64,000 nucleotides of DNA, from NCBI GenBank assembly GCA_020698575.1, contig CM036254.1, positions 25,396,026 to 25,460,025 on the forward strand, written 5' to 3'. Within the stretch, counting starts at the first letter, position 1. Every line of letters begins with the position of its first letter. This document shows positions 11,003 through 21,060 of the stretch, one piece after another. The notes below the pieces were generated by a model. It was not told where the DNA came from. It saw only the letters and a program-made list of their open reading frames with translations, and did no database searches. The position numbers and the translations under genes were made by a program. Source of the stretch: Bostrychus sinensis. Lineage: Eukaryota; Chordata; Actinopteri; Gobiiformes; Eleotridae.

Positions 11003-11480
11003 TTGACAAGTGGAAAAAGAACAGATGTAAGAGGTTAAGAAATTCTGGCCAAAGCTACATGAATTCACATGGCATTCAGGTCCCAGGAAGGAGGATGAGG
11101 GCGAAGAACTGCACTTTCTGTCGCAACAAATGCAATGAAAAATTCCTTGAGGAAGTGAGGGAAAAAATATTTGAATATTATTGGGAGATGGGAAATGCAG
11201 CGAGACTGAAAGACTTCATTGTCAATCATGTTGTCAAAAGAGAGAAAAGAAACGAAAAAAAAAAATTCAAGAAGAAATCATACATTTGAGTAATGTTTAA
11301 CCTCAGACGGAAGACAGTGTAGGGTATGCAAGGCTTGTTTTTTCTGAAGACCCTTGATGTGTCAGAGAAATTTGCAAGGTCGGCTGACAGCCATACCTCA
11401 ACCTTCCAAAAACTGACGCTGGCACAACAGGTAACCAGAGGCACCCGAACCACATGCCCCAGCTCAATGTATGAAAGTCC
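11003..11480 (+). pseudogene. degraded Cys-rich transposase-like coding remnant
   Basis: One frame reads K-W-K-K-N, K-R-L-R-N-S-G-Q-S-Y, then N-C-T-F-C-R-N-K-C-N-E-K-F, R-E-K-I-F-E-Y-Y-W-E-M-G and D-F-I-V-N-H-V before an A-run frameshift near 11260. In shifted frames it continues as C-R-V-C-K-A-C and F-F-L-K-T-L-D-V-S-E-K-F-A-R. This order (W-x2-N, R-N-x-G-x2-Y, a Cys cluster with K-C, I-F-x3-W, V-C-K, F-L-x-T-L) is a pattern I know from abundant uncharacterised invertebrate and fish proteins that look transposon-encoded. The downstream catalytic region is absent and at least two frameshifts are present, so it is dead. The family name is not certain. Confidence 0.6.
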
Positions 11481-11537
11481 TCCAGGGATCAGTGCCTTAA
11501 ACTAAAAAGACCTACTCACCCTGTGCGCCAACGGGAC

Positions 11538-12055
11538 CAGGGCTGCACGATATGGAGAAAACATGCGATATTCAATAACTATGTTGAAAATTGCGATAAT
11601 GATATTATTGCGATATTTGAAAACAGAGCCTACTTTTTGAACATAGTAAGTTAAATTCACTACATTTCACAAAAATGTAAGTTCCTGTATTTACAAGTCA
11701 AAACAGCCACAAAATCCAAACTTAACACAGACTAAACCAGGAATAAAACAAGGCTAAGCTGTGACTAAATTAATTAAATTATCACTAAAACTGGACTTTT
11801 TATTTAGTCACAACACATGTTCTTTTAAGGCTCTGGTGGAAAATGATTAGATAGATAGATAAGTTTATTGTCACATGCACAAAAAGTACAGCGAAATTCT
11901 GTTTGAAGCAAGCCTCTGGGCCGCAGCTACTGTGAGCACGATTCTTCAGTGTAAATCTCTGTCAGATAGAAGACCACAGTGTTATTGTCATATATTTAGA
12001 TTCTTGTGATACGGATATTGCGTTTGCTGATTTTGCGATATATTGTGCAGCCCTA
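11538..12055. mobile_element. hAT-like element nested in the 2.8-kb transposon
   Basis: TIRs are CAGGGCTGCACGATAT and, reversed, TAGGGCTGCACAATAT. Flanks AACGGGAC (11530-11537) and AATGGGAG (12056-12063) match at 6 of 8 positions, consistent with an aged hAT duplication. The interior has GATATTGCG-type blocks, a short ACTAAACCAGG-like stretch (11725-11800) and a LINE/SINE-tail-like TTTATTGTCACATGCAC (11866-11882). Confidence 0.75.
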
Positions 12056-12731
12056 AATGGGAGTATTCCTTACTATTATGCAGAGTTCTCTAACACTCTA
12101 ACACAGTGGGCAGTGAGTGAACAGAGAGCTGAAGTGAACTGAAAAGTACAATGCGTAAAAAGCAAGAGAACTGAAATTAAACTGTTTGAAATGAAATGTT
12201 AAACAGTTTTAAATGAAATACATGAATGTGAACTCATGAATGAGAATTGAAATTTAACTGTTTGAAATTGCATAGGAAGGCAATGTCCAGGCTAAATTGG
12301 AATGGAACTAAATTGAAAAGTGAAAAGAGTAACAAAGCAGAATGTGTCTATTGTATACAGTATTTTAAATAATATGAAAAATGAATTACTTATGAAGTTA
12401 GAGTGTTTTTAACCAATAATTTCTGCATTGATCAGCAGATACGCCCTATTTGTCTTTAAAAGAATTGGAAATGTTTGGTGCCAGAAAGGCGTATCTGATG
12501 TTTTTGCCATATTTTTAAGATTTTACAAGGTTTTAGTATATGTTCATTGTGTTAATATGCCATAATATTTTTACTTAAGTACTAACTCATATAAGTATGT
12601 ATGTGGTTGCAATGTTGTGGTTGAAGGTTAATAAATACAGTTGATTGAAGAGTGGTCAAAATTTTGTTTTGGCTCTCCTGTAAAGTTTGTCAAATGCCAC
12701 TTACGCCCCTCTGGTTCCAAGCCCTCGATAG

Positions 12732-13600
12732 ACAACAGCATGTCCCAATAAGGCTACCGTAGCTGCAGAAAGAAAACCTGTGAAATGTCACCTTATTGTT
12801 GAAAAACTACAAAGTGCACCTTTAATTTCTTTTCTCCTTACCACCTTTCCTCAGCTTGTGTTTGTAATAAAAAAATTAATGAGCAGCTCTTTTTGAGGAA
12901 AGTGGTTTTATCAGATTTGGACTTGCCCCGCCCCTTATTTGGGAACCACAGTGCCTGTACCCTGAAATCCCCCGCGGGCCGCCGGAGCTCTGTAGTTTAG
13001 GGAAACTCAAGGTCTTTGTTCGTTCATCCTTCAGCGTAAGCAATTTATCACTGAATGAACTTTTATTCTATCTTGGATGACTCACATTAAATTTTCGCCC
13101 ATTAATTTTGAAATGGATTTTGAAATAAGCTTTTATCAAATGCCTGGGAATCTCATTTGGATTATTGTATTTCATTAATTACTTGATAGACAAAGCGCAC
13201 TTTTCAATGTAGATTTGTGTGCTGTTTAATTAATTAGCATGTTTTCTCTTTTAATTAAAGCCTTTTTTTAGATTGAAGCCCACAGCAAAACACATATATA
13301 ATTTGTTTGTAATTAGGCCTTAATTGGTGGTAGTGAAAGCTTAGCACCCTCGGTTTCCTTTTTCATGATTGCCATTTTATTGCCAGTCACTCATTAATTA
13401 AACTGTTTTTTTTTCTAATTAGCTTATAAAACTGTTGATGGCATATTATTGTAAGAGTGAGTTCAAAGCTCGCTAATAAGCTACTCAGAAGAGCCCAGAT
13501 AATGGTGTGCGCACAAAGCAGGCGAACTTTGGAGATTTTTTTTGTCGACTCCCTAAAGATGACATGGCACGTATTTAGCATCAGATTAAAGCGGCACCAC
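12732..13600. other. CNE-like island rich in TAATTA sites
   Basis: About 870 bp without repeat character. GC-rich start (CCCCGCGGGCCGCCGGAGC), then many homeodomain-type cores: CATTAATTACTTG, TTTAATTAATTAGC, CTTTTAATTAAAGC, GTAATTAGGCCTTAATTGG, CTCATTAATTAAAC. No coding frame. The texture is that of vertebrate developmental enhancers; conservation must be tested. Confidence 0.4.
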
Positions 13601-13892
13601 TGTCTGTCGTCCCTGGAGTGGCGTTCATTCTGCTCAACATGTGATACTGTTTGTCAAAGTGGAATAAAGATTACAGAAAGCTACTGTGAGGTTGCCCCAT
13701 GGAAGACTCATAAAAGACAACCGCATATGAAGTTTATACATTATACGTCTACTGGTCAAAGTTTGATCTTATATGGCCTGAAAACCCTGGAATTTCAGGT
13801 TTCAAGTATTCTTTTTTTAATTACAAATGAAATATAATTTCAAAATGTCCTGTTAAAATGAACTATGTTTTCTGTTTTTTCTGGAAGATTTA
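13600..13892. other. intron, nothing recognised
   Basis: Unassigned. The reading frame covering this stretch has no family features. Confidence 0.5.
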
Positions 13893-14145
13893 TTTTTGGC
13901 AACACTTTAGAATAACTCAAGCACTAATAAAGCATCAATAAATACATAATTAATATTTTACTGAATAAATAGTTCATATATACTGCATTGACACTGATGT
14001 TTATAGTTTTGCATTTACATGAGCAAATGACAAAAAAAATTCAAAATGAATAACAATGTTTATAACTTGATGCTTATTAATGTTGATTAGTTATAAATAA
14101 TCAATGAGGTGCTTACTAATTCTTAACTAAAGCTCCATAGTGTGG
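13893..14145. repeat. family C element, degraded copy
   Basis: Same layout as the intact element at 16472-16749: CAACACTTTAGAATAACTC at the left, AATAAATAGTT...GCATTGACACTGATG, AATAACAATGTTTATAAC, and CATAGTGTG at the right. Ends are diverged and no duplication is visible. Confidence 0.55.
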
Positions 14146-14362
14146 GCTAGGATGCATACAAGATTCATGATACATCACATGAATACCCTCCAATAAATGC
14201 TCAAAGAATTCAAGGAAGTTGTGACCCTTTGAGGCTGCCGTAGTATGTGGAGCGGAGGATTAACATCTGTCCAGATTTTTTCTGTCTCTCCATGATGGTT
14301 AATGGAAGAGTTGTTCTGAAAAACTATAACCAGTGCAAACTTTATATAACTAGTCTCTAGAT

Positions 14363-14667
14363 CAGGGGTCTCCAACTTTTTTGGGTTTGAGGGCTACCCA
14401 AAAGATGAGATGAGGGCTACTCGTGCAAAATAATCCTCCATATTAAAGTCTTGACATGCCTTTCAAATGACACTAGGGTTATATGATTGTTTGCTTTGCA
14501 TTAATGTTTATAAAAATAATCTTGTAATTAAACATAAAAACAAGTAAAAAAAATAAATTATGACTAAAACACTGCAGTAGTCACTGTTTATAAATATCCC
14601 TCGCAGGCACCTCACAAGCTCCAGAATGGCTACCTGGTGCTCGCGGGCACCTCGTTGGTGACCCCTG
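14363..14667. mobile_element. hAT-like element with perfect 8-bp duplication CTCTAGAT
   Basis: TIRs are CAGGGGTCTCCAACTT and, reversed, CAGGGGTCACCAACGA. Identical CTCTAGAT flanks sit at 14355-14362 and 14668-14675. The interior repeats GGGCTACTC/GGCTACCT on both strands. 305 bp, no coding capacity. Confidence 0.9.
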
Positions 14668-14814
14668 CTCTAGATCAAGACATTGAGCATAAAGTCAATC
14701 TGCAAAAATAAACAAAACAATTTATGTCCAACCTATACAGATTTGCATAATTTTGTTCGGCCCCAGTAGGTAAAATGAAATGACAGTACGTTTAAAAAGG
14801 ATGTACTCTGGAAA

Positions 14815-15350
14815 ATACATTTTTTGGAGCTTTCTTTTATGTTATAATGTTCCCTCATCAAAAAGCATACCTGGAGTTGTGTTTCGCTTCATTCATGCTT
14901 GTTTATGTAATCCAGTATTCTCTGTCATGGCCTTTCTGAGGCCTCAGAATGCTCGATTCCATGAGCCCCGCCTCTCCCATGAATCCCCACCCACTCCAGG
15001 AAGCACTGACTAACACCAATCAACAAGCCCTCTACATCCAGTCTGCTCTCATTTATATATCCAAAAAAAAAAAAGATAAAAAAAATAGAGTTTCTGCTGA
15101 TTCCTCACAGACGTTTTCCTTTTGTAGTAAAATGGCATCTTTTTCTGTTTTTCTTCAAAAGACCGTAACAAAGCTGCTCTGCGCTGCCCTCTGCTGGTCT
15201 CTTCATCTGTTTCTTTATGGCAGCAGTAAAGTAATTATTAGAAATGCTTTCTTTAGTCCCATAATGTTTTAAAATGTTGCAAAACATGCAGTTCTGTTCT
15301 AGCTGTGAGCAAGACTGGTTTAAAAAGATAAGAATAATATAGCCCCTTTA
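14815..15350 (-). repeat. family A repeat, reverse copy
   Basis: Reverse-complement match to the 17450-17920 copy: TTATGTTATAATGTTCCC, CATACCTGGAGTTGTG, the CCCACCCACTCCAGGAAG block, CTGCTCTCATTTAT and TGCCCTCTGCTGGTCTC. It ends ATATAGCCCCTTTAA at about 15338-15352. Confidence 0.65.
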
Positions 15351-15352
15351 AA

Positions 15353-15800
15353 CTTTTAATATGTATGATTTTCAGCTTTTGTAAAATATTGCATACATCC
15401 CAGTGTGCACTGGGGCAAACGGCAGCACATTTTGTAGTAGTAGTGGTTCATTATCTAGTTATCAGTACTTTCAATATGACAGTAGTAAGACATTTTCACA
15501 TCTTTAATGAGGCACTGGTGCTAGTATTGCCCAATTTCTCAAGTTTGTCTTGCAGTTTGGTGGAATTATTACTTGAGTTTAAGATGTCCTGTCATTGCCA
15601 ATAAAGAATTAGCTGCTGTTGGTATATTTGTTAACACTACATGAATACATCTTACTCAGTTCATCTTATAAAGGCACAAAGACAGCTGTTGTTTTTTTCA
15701 GTGTCACATGTATTGTCTATAGAAGACCTTTAAAATCTCATTTGTATTGTCTAGACTCTATTACTTCCAGTAAGAACTAGCTTAAAAACATCCCCGCTGC
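15353..15800. other. intron, nothing recognised
   Basis: Unassigned AT-rich DNA with a few TAGTAGTAG-like steps near 15435. Confidence 0.5.
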
Positions 15801-16260
15801 CTCTCTCTTTTCAGTGCGACCTGGGTGGTATCAGTTGACCCCTCGACCTTTGACCTTCTCCATGTTGGCGCATCACTAAAGCTTTGAATCTGAACCAAGT
15901 TTTCCCTTTTCTCTCGTGCCTCAGTCCTTAGAAATTCTGCTGAAATAACGTTTGAGCTGCCTAATCTGATATTCATTCCTTTCTTATAGGGCCCTGCTTT
16001 CCGAAGTTGACTAAGGCCACATTATTTAGGCATTAAGGTACTGTGATAAGGGAATTAGGCTGGTCATTAATCGTTTACACGTCGAATGCAGCGGAGCAGC
16101 TCGGGGAGGTGATTTAGCGAGGCAAAGCCATATAGCCCTTGTTAATCCACCTCTCACACGTTTTAATTGGAAGAGGCGTCCTGGATAGGAAATTTATGAA
16201 TGGCTTTAAGGCCATTTCTTCCTTAAAGCCATCATTTATTTCATATTGTTAATAGGAGCT
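15800..16260. other. CNE-like island with a DR1 nuclear-receptor-type site
   Basis: Repeat-free block. Contains CGACCTTTGACCT (15844-15856), next to another TGACCC half-site, and further down CATTAATCGTTTACACG, GCGGAGCAGCTCGGGG and GGCTTTAAGGCCATTTC, an inverted TTTAAGGCC/AAGCC arrangement. Enhancer-like texture, not coding. Confidence 0.35.
15844..15856 (-). promoter_or_regulatory. DR1-type site (AGGTCA A AGGTCG on - strand)
   Basis: Direct repeat of AGGTCA-like half-sites with 1-bp spacing, the arrangement used by HNF4, COUP-TF and RXR heterodimers. One half-site has G for the final A. Binding is not shown. Confidence 0.35.
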
Positions 16261-16310
16261 TTAACACTTTATCCACACAGAGACATATTTTCCTCCTCCT
16301 TTAGTCCACT

Positions 16311-16830
16311 ATTGTTCTTTTGCACTTGCTGTTTAATTGCCAGTGTTTTTAAGGAAAGACTTGCTATTGCTTTTATGATTTTTAAAGCAAAGCATTAACC
16401 AATGTGTCTGTGTTGTTTATTATTATTTCTGGTACTTTGTGCATTATTCTTTTGGCACTGCTGTTTAATGGGGTAACACCTTATTTTAACTCATTACTAA
16501 GCAGTAATTAAGCATTTAGAAATGTGTAATTAACAACATTTTAATTAATAAATAGTTTATAGATACCTTATTGACGCTGACATTTAGAATTTTGCATTGT
16601 TCACATGAGCTTATAACTTAAGAATTCAACAGTAATAACAATGTTTATAACTCAAAGGTGTTTAAGTAATGGTTTGTAAACAATGAATTAACTGGTTACT
16701 AATCCTTAACTAATACTTAACATAGTGTGAGTTATTCTAAAATCTTACCTTTAATGGCCACTGTTTTTAAGGAAAGACTTGCTAATGCTGTTTTTATTTT
16801 TAAAAAGCAGTGTAATGTCCTAAGACCCCT
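16311..16830. repeat. local tandem duplication (about 132 bp period), second copy split by an element
   Basis: ATTGTTCTTTTGCACTTGCT...TTTTTAAGGAAAGACTTGCT at 16311-16390 is repeated at 16443-16471 plus 16750-16830. Between the halves of the second unit sits the family C element at 16472-16749. Only one unit is interrupted, so the uninterrupted unit shows the pre-insertion sequence. Confidence 0.8.
16472..16749. mobile_element. family C hAT-like element, 278 bp, perfect 8-bp duplication
   Basis: Identical TTTAATGG flanks at 16464-16471 and 16750-16757. Diverged TIRs are GGTAACACCTTATTTTAACTC and, reversed, GGTAAGATTTTAGAATAACTC. Degraded relatives lie at 13893-14145, 18060-18350 and 18930-19175, and a possible start lies at 63970 near the window end. 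Confidence 0.88.
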
Positions 16831-17350
16831 AAATCAACTGGGGTGCTCTTGTTCAGTCTCTTTTTTTTAAATTAAATTCTTCAAGTCCCGTGTTTGGGAG
16901 TCCACTTGAGTCTCCATGACGACCCAGACGTGAATGAACACAAACCGGTCGTATTGACTTAACCCTCGCCATGGCCCTGAGCTGCCACTGCTGCTGCTGC
17001 ACTGCCTCCATTGTGATCTGTGAATTTTTCAAATCTTCCAAAGGTCAGAGTATTAATCCAGTGAATAAACCGTGTGTTAACAGCTCTGTCTATGGGCCAC
17101 ACAAGAGCCAGGAGTGAGGATGGATGGCTAATTGTACGTTAATATGAGCTATAGGCACCATAAACAAAGCAAAAATGTTTCACATGCGTTTAGCCTGTTT
17201 TTGTTTTTTTAATACACATATATACAGTATGTAGTAAAGGTTGTTTTGCAGAATAACTCACCTATATTAAAAAGTAACAAAGCATTCATAAAATAGACAC
17301 TTTTGTAAACAGAACAGCTATGTTGAAAAGTGCCAAAAACTGAACAGATC
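16831..17350. other. intron, nothing firmly recognised
   Basis: Contains a TGCTGCTGCTGC step at about 16985-17000 and otherwise unassigned DNA. Confidence 0.5.
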
Positions 17351-17354
17351 CCTA

Positions 17355-17930
17355 TACATTTTCAATGACGGAATTAGCATTAGCTACCAAATATTGCAAA
17401 TTATGAATAATCAGATAGTTTTGGCAACTGACAACCATTCTTTTATTCATTCTGTATTTTTAAACCAATCCTGGTCGCTTCTAGAACAGCACTGCACATT
17501 TTACAACCTTTAAAAACATCTGACAAGATCTGAAGACGCAAAAACCTGCAGAGGGCAGCTGTCTTTTCAACATAATTAAAGAAAAAAAGCATTTCACTTC
17601 CGTAAACATTTTGTTTGATGCCCTTTTACTTCAAAATCAAAAACAGCAGTGAGGAATTAGTGGAAACAGAGCTGTACATTGTTTTTTGGATAAATGAATG
17701 AGAGCAGACTGGAGGTAGAAGGCTTGCTGATTGGTCAGTGCTTCCTGGAGTGGGTGGAGGTTCATGTTTTGAGGCTTCAGAATGGCTGTGCCAGAGAATA
17801 GAGGATTACTTAAACAGACATAAATGAATCAAAACACAACTCCAGGTATGTTTTTGATGAGGGAACAACATTATAACATGGAAGAAAGCTCAGAAAAGTC
17901 TATTTTTCCCTAATAAGTTGCATAAGTCTG
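17355..17930 (+). repeat. family A repeat, most intact copy
   Basis: Uninterrupted copy covering TTTTTAAACCAATCC to GAAGAAAGCTCAGAAAAG. Its first 90 bp (AATTAGCATTAGCTACCAAA...ATGAATAATCA) are also present at 54970-55045, showing that this upstream piece belongs to a repeat too. Confidence 0.7.
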
Positions 17931-18059
17931 TTTAACAAATATAAACAACAATCATTAATTTTTGCCGTCAAAAAAAAATGTTTTATTTAATAATCTTAGT
18001 TTGTTCTTGTAAAAATTAATGGGAAAGAACACTACCATGGAAGGGTGTATAAAAAAGGT

Positions 18060-18350
18060 TATGTTGTTAACATTTTAGTTTAACTCACCTCTATTTACTA
18101 GTAATAAAGCATTAATACATGTGTAATTAACATTTTAATTAATACATAGTTTATAGATAGGCCTATTGTATTGACTGATGTTTATAATTTCACATAGATT
18201 TTCATATGACTTGGTGTTTACTAATGTTAAAGTAATGCTTTGTAAATCAATTACCAGATTACTAACTTGAACCATTACATAACTTTTACTTTATGGAGTT
18301 ATTCTGTTTGTAACTGTTATGTTTTAAAATAAAATGAGGTACAAAATACT
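18060..18350. repeat. family C element, diverged copy
   Basis: Starts GTTAACATTTTAGTTTAACTC, has TAATTAATACATAGTTTATAG and TTGACTGATGTTTATAA, and ends near GGAGTTATTCTGTTTG. Boundaries approximate. Confidence 0.55.
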
Positions 18351-18439
18351 TCAATTTTCAGACATTTTTGTGGCGCTTTCTTTGCTAATTGCACATTAAT
18401 ATGAGCTGTAGGAGCACCACAAACAAAGAAGCAAAGAGG

Positions 18440-18900
18440 TTTTTCCTTTCTATTGAATTTATTCTGGCTTTCCCGTGCCGCTTGTTCTTATTTTCCGCAG
18501 TCTGTGATGTGAAAGGATTTGGCACGCAAGGGGAGGGGTGCAAAAAATCCTGAAAAGTGGATCAAAAAAGTAAATGAAAAATAATGTCATATTACTGAAA
18601 ATATGAGAGGCTAATTTGTGCCGACTTTTTGCTAATTTCGTTCTCGGCGCGGAGAGAGGAGCCGTCACCTGCTCGGCGCCACAGAGCCGACAGTGCCAGT
18701 GATCCATGAAATAAGCTGCCGCTGGCTTTGTTCAGATAAGAATGAACAAATCTGCACAATGTACTGCTCCCCGAATCTCATTTTCATACTTGCATGCAGG
18801 CTAAAGGAAATAAGCTGTTTGCAAGGCTTGATTAATCAGACTTTTGAGGGGCTTTTTGTCTCTGGGATCTGCTCAGTCTCCTAGGTAACTCGCTTGACAT
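18440..18900. other. CNE-like island
   Basis: Repeat-free. Includes GAAAGGATTTGGCACGC, GCTAATTTCGTTCTCGG, a CpG-rich stretch (TCGGCGCGGAGAGAGGAGCC) and CTTGATTAATCAGAC. No coding frame accepted. Confidence 0.38.
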
Positions 18901-18929
18901 TAAGGTTTAGCCCTGGTTAAAACAAATGG

Positions 18930-19175
18930 GGACTGCAACAACAAAACTCTATTTACTACAAAGCAAGAGTTAAGTCTTAGTTGAGATTTAGTCACCAGTT
19001 ATTTCAGCATTTACAAAGCATGTTTTCATCATTAATAAACGCTATTGAAAGGAAATCAGTGCAAATTTATAAACAGTAGTGTTAATTCAACATCAATATC
19101 TAATAACTATTTATTCATGAAATTAAAGTTAATTACACATTTATTAATGCTTTATTAATTATAAATTGGATTATA
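18930..19175. repeat. family C element, diverged reverse copy
   Basis: Reads in the opposite orientation: GTTAAGTCTTAGTTGAG, AAAGCATGTTTTCATC, AATAACTATTTATTC, TAATTACACATTTATTAATG. Boundaries approximate. Confidence 0.5.
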
Positions 19176-19204
19176 AAACCACCCAAAATAAGTCACAAGC
19201 TTGT

Positions 19205-19310
19205 GTATTTCGTGTGCCAGTCCCAAGCCAGAATAAATGGAGAGGGAAGGGCATCTGGCGTAAAAACCTGCCAAATCAGCATGCAAATCACTGCACCCGA
19301 AAAGTCTTGA
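19205..19310 (+). repeat. LINE 3'-tail fragment (RTE-like)
   Basis: CCAGTCCCAAGCCAGAATAA, GAAGGGCATCTGGCGTAAAA and CCTGCCAAATCAGCATGC are the clearest copy of this tail in the window. Confidence 0.6.
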
Positions 19311-19679
19311 CTTCTTAATAGTGGGGAGTTATTGTAAAGTGTTGCCTCAACTAGTGTACAGTGTATATGAGGAGAAATGACTTTAGACAGTGTTTGTGGT
19401 GCTTTCAAAGACCTTTGCTTTAACCCACAGTAGAGCAGGTTAATGTGGATAATCCTGGAGAAAAGAGGAAAAATCTGTGTGCGTAAACCTCTAAATGGAA
19501 CCTTTTAGCTTCACACAGTTTCATTTGAAATGTAATGAGACATCTGAACCCAGATGAGGCTTTAGAGATTTAATAAACATCTGATCCAAGGCAGTCTGTA
19601 TTGTCCTATATTTTCCAGTTCTCAGAATACACCTGCTATATACCAATATGGAAATCTATAGTGACTGTAAATAAATAAA

Positions 19680-20460
19680 CACTACAATGGTAATATAGAC
19701 AAGGACTAAATTAGGACTTAACATAGGATGGAAACATTTACATCAAAACTAAACCAGTCCAATCCCCAATTATAAAAAGAAAAAACAGAACTAAGCCTTA
19801 AACCATAGCCAAGCACCAAAATCAGAGCTAAACTAGACCCGACTAGTCTTACTCAGGGCTAAACCAAGGAAAATGCTTAGTTGTCAGGTAAGTACTCAGT
19901 TTAGTTTGGACTAAATCGAGGACTTAACCAGAAGTTTTAACCAACTACTAAACCAGGACTGGCCCAGGATTAATCCAAAATTAAGAACAAATGCAGGTCG
20001 AAGCCATGGCTAAACTGGAGTCTAAATTCCAAATAGACTAAAGGATTTAATAATTCATGGACTACAAAACCAAGATTAAACCAGTAACCTAGTATCAAAC
20101 AAGGACCTTGCACTGAATCCAGGACTAGAACCAGAACCAGACACACAAATTAGACAAAAAAAACAAAAAAAAAACCAAACCAAAAAAACCACGATAAACC
20201 AGTCCAGGATTGCATTTTGGTTTGAACTAACACCAATTCAGAATTAATAAATACCATTACTAGGGGCTAAACTCCAGCCCAGTACTAAACAAAGAATTTA
20301 TTGCTGGACTAGACCCAGAAACAGACCATTGCAAACGAAAAACTAAACATGGACTAACTGAGAACTAATTATAGATTTATTTAAGTTTAAACCAGGACTT
20401 GAACTTGGACTTAGCTCTAACTTGCCATAACTAAACCAGCTCTGAACTACTCTTACTCCT
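19680..20460. repeat. degenerate CTAAACC-type tandem array
   Basis: About 780 bp dominated by variants of ACTAAACCAGGACT: AGACTAAATTAGGACTT, GCTAAACTAGACC, CTAAACCAAGG, ATTAAACCAG, CTAAACATGGAC. Spacing is irregular (about 10-25 bp). Similar short stretches occur at 11725-11800, 21885-22010, 22300-22440, 27100-27240 (reverse) and 51825-51990. Confidence 0.65.
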
Positions 20461-20499
20461 CATCTCTTTGTCCCTTAGAGCTTGTCAGAACCACCCAGT

Positions 20500-21060
20500 A
20501 AAGTAAAGAAATAAAACCCTTTTTTTCATCTTTTCCATTCATCGCTCCACAAATCTGCCACTAATGTAAGAGCAATCAGCCGTTTGACTCTTTAGCCGCA
20601 CAAAACATGATTTGAGGAATTTAAAGGCTGTAAAACGCACAAGAAGAAGAGGAAAAGAAGTGGAGGACTGTCACAGTTTGTACGCTGCAGGTTATGCAGA
20701 CTCCGGCTTTGACAAATCTGCAGTGACTGTATAGATGAATGCCTTGAGGGCCCGGCCAGAGCAGCAGCACCAGCAGCCAGCCGGAGCCCTTATCTTAAAT
20801 CCAAGCAAAGTACCATTAATCTTTTTCAAAGACCTTTATAGCTTTTAATGTATCCCAAATTAGAACATTTTACACCCTTGGTTCCTGAAATATGGTGATA
20901 AAAAGCCTTTAGAGTTTAATTTTTCCTGCCTGCTCGCTCTGACCTGCTTAATCCCAGCATGCATTAGGAGATATTTTAGTTTCAGCCTTTCTAATAAAGT
21001 TTATCCCACTTAATTATAATTGAAACATTTTTTTCAAGCAGGTCTTTTTTTTTCTTTCCA
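20500..21060. other. CNE-like island
   Basis: Repeat-poor block with CCACAAATCTGCCACTAATG, CAGCAGCCAGCCGGAGCCC, CAAAGACCTTTATAGC and CCACTTAATTATAATTG. Its right end leads into the duplicated segment described next. Confidence 0.35.

Larger units (their letters stand above)
9943..12727. mobile_element. 2.8-kb cut-and-paste DNA transposon, 36-bp TIRs, 4-bp duplication ATAG
   Basis: Both ends carry the same 36-bp inverted repeat (starts CGAGGGCTTGGA, ends GTAAGTGGCATTT) with one mismatch. ATAG flanks it at 9939-9942 and 12728-12731. The 16-bp motif GAGCCAGAGGGGCGTA from the TIR recurs inside both ends. The middle holds an acidic frame (about 10220-10350) and a broken Cys-rich reading frame (11003-11480) resembling a large group of uncharacterised transposase-like proteins. 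The catalytic part is missing, so it is a non-autonomous remnant. Two smaller elements are nested inside (10356-10884, 11538-12055). A 4-bp duplication would fit Sola-type elements; that is inference. Confidence 0.82.

Noticed and set aside
19680..20460. interstitial telomeric repeat
   Set aside because: Units resemble CTAAACC plus AGGACT and are irregular; true CCCTAA runs are absent.
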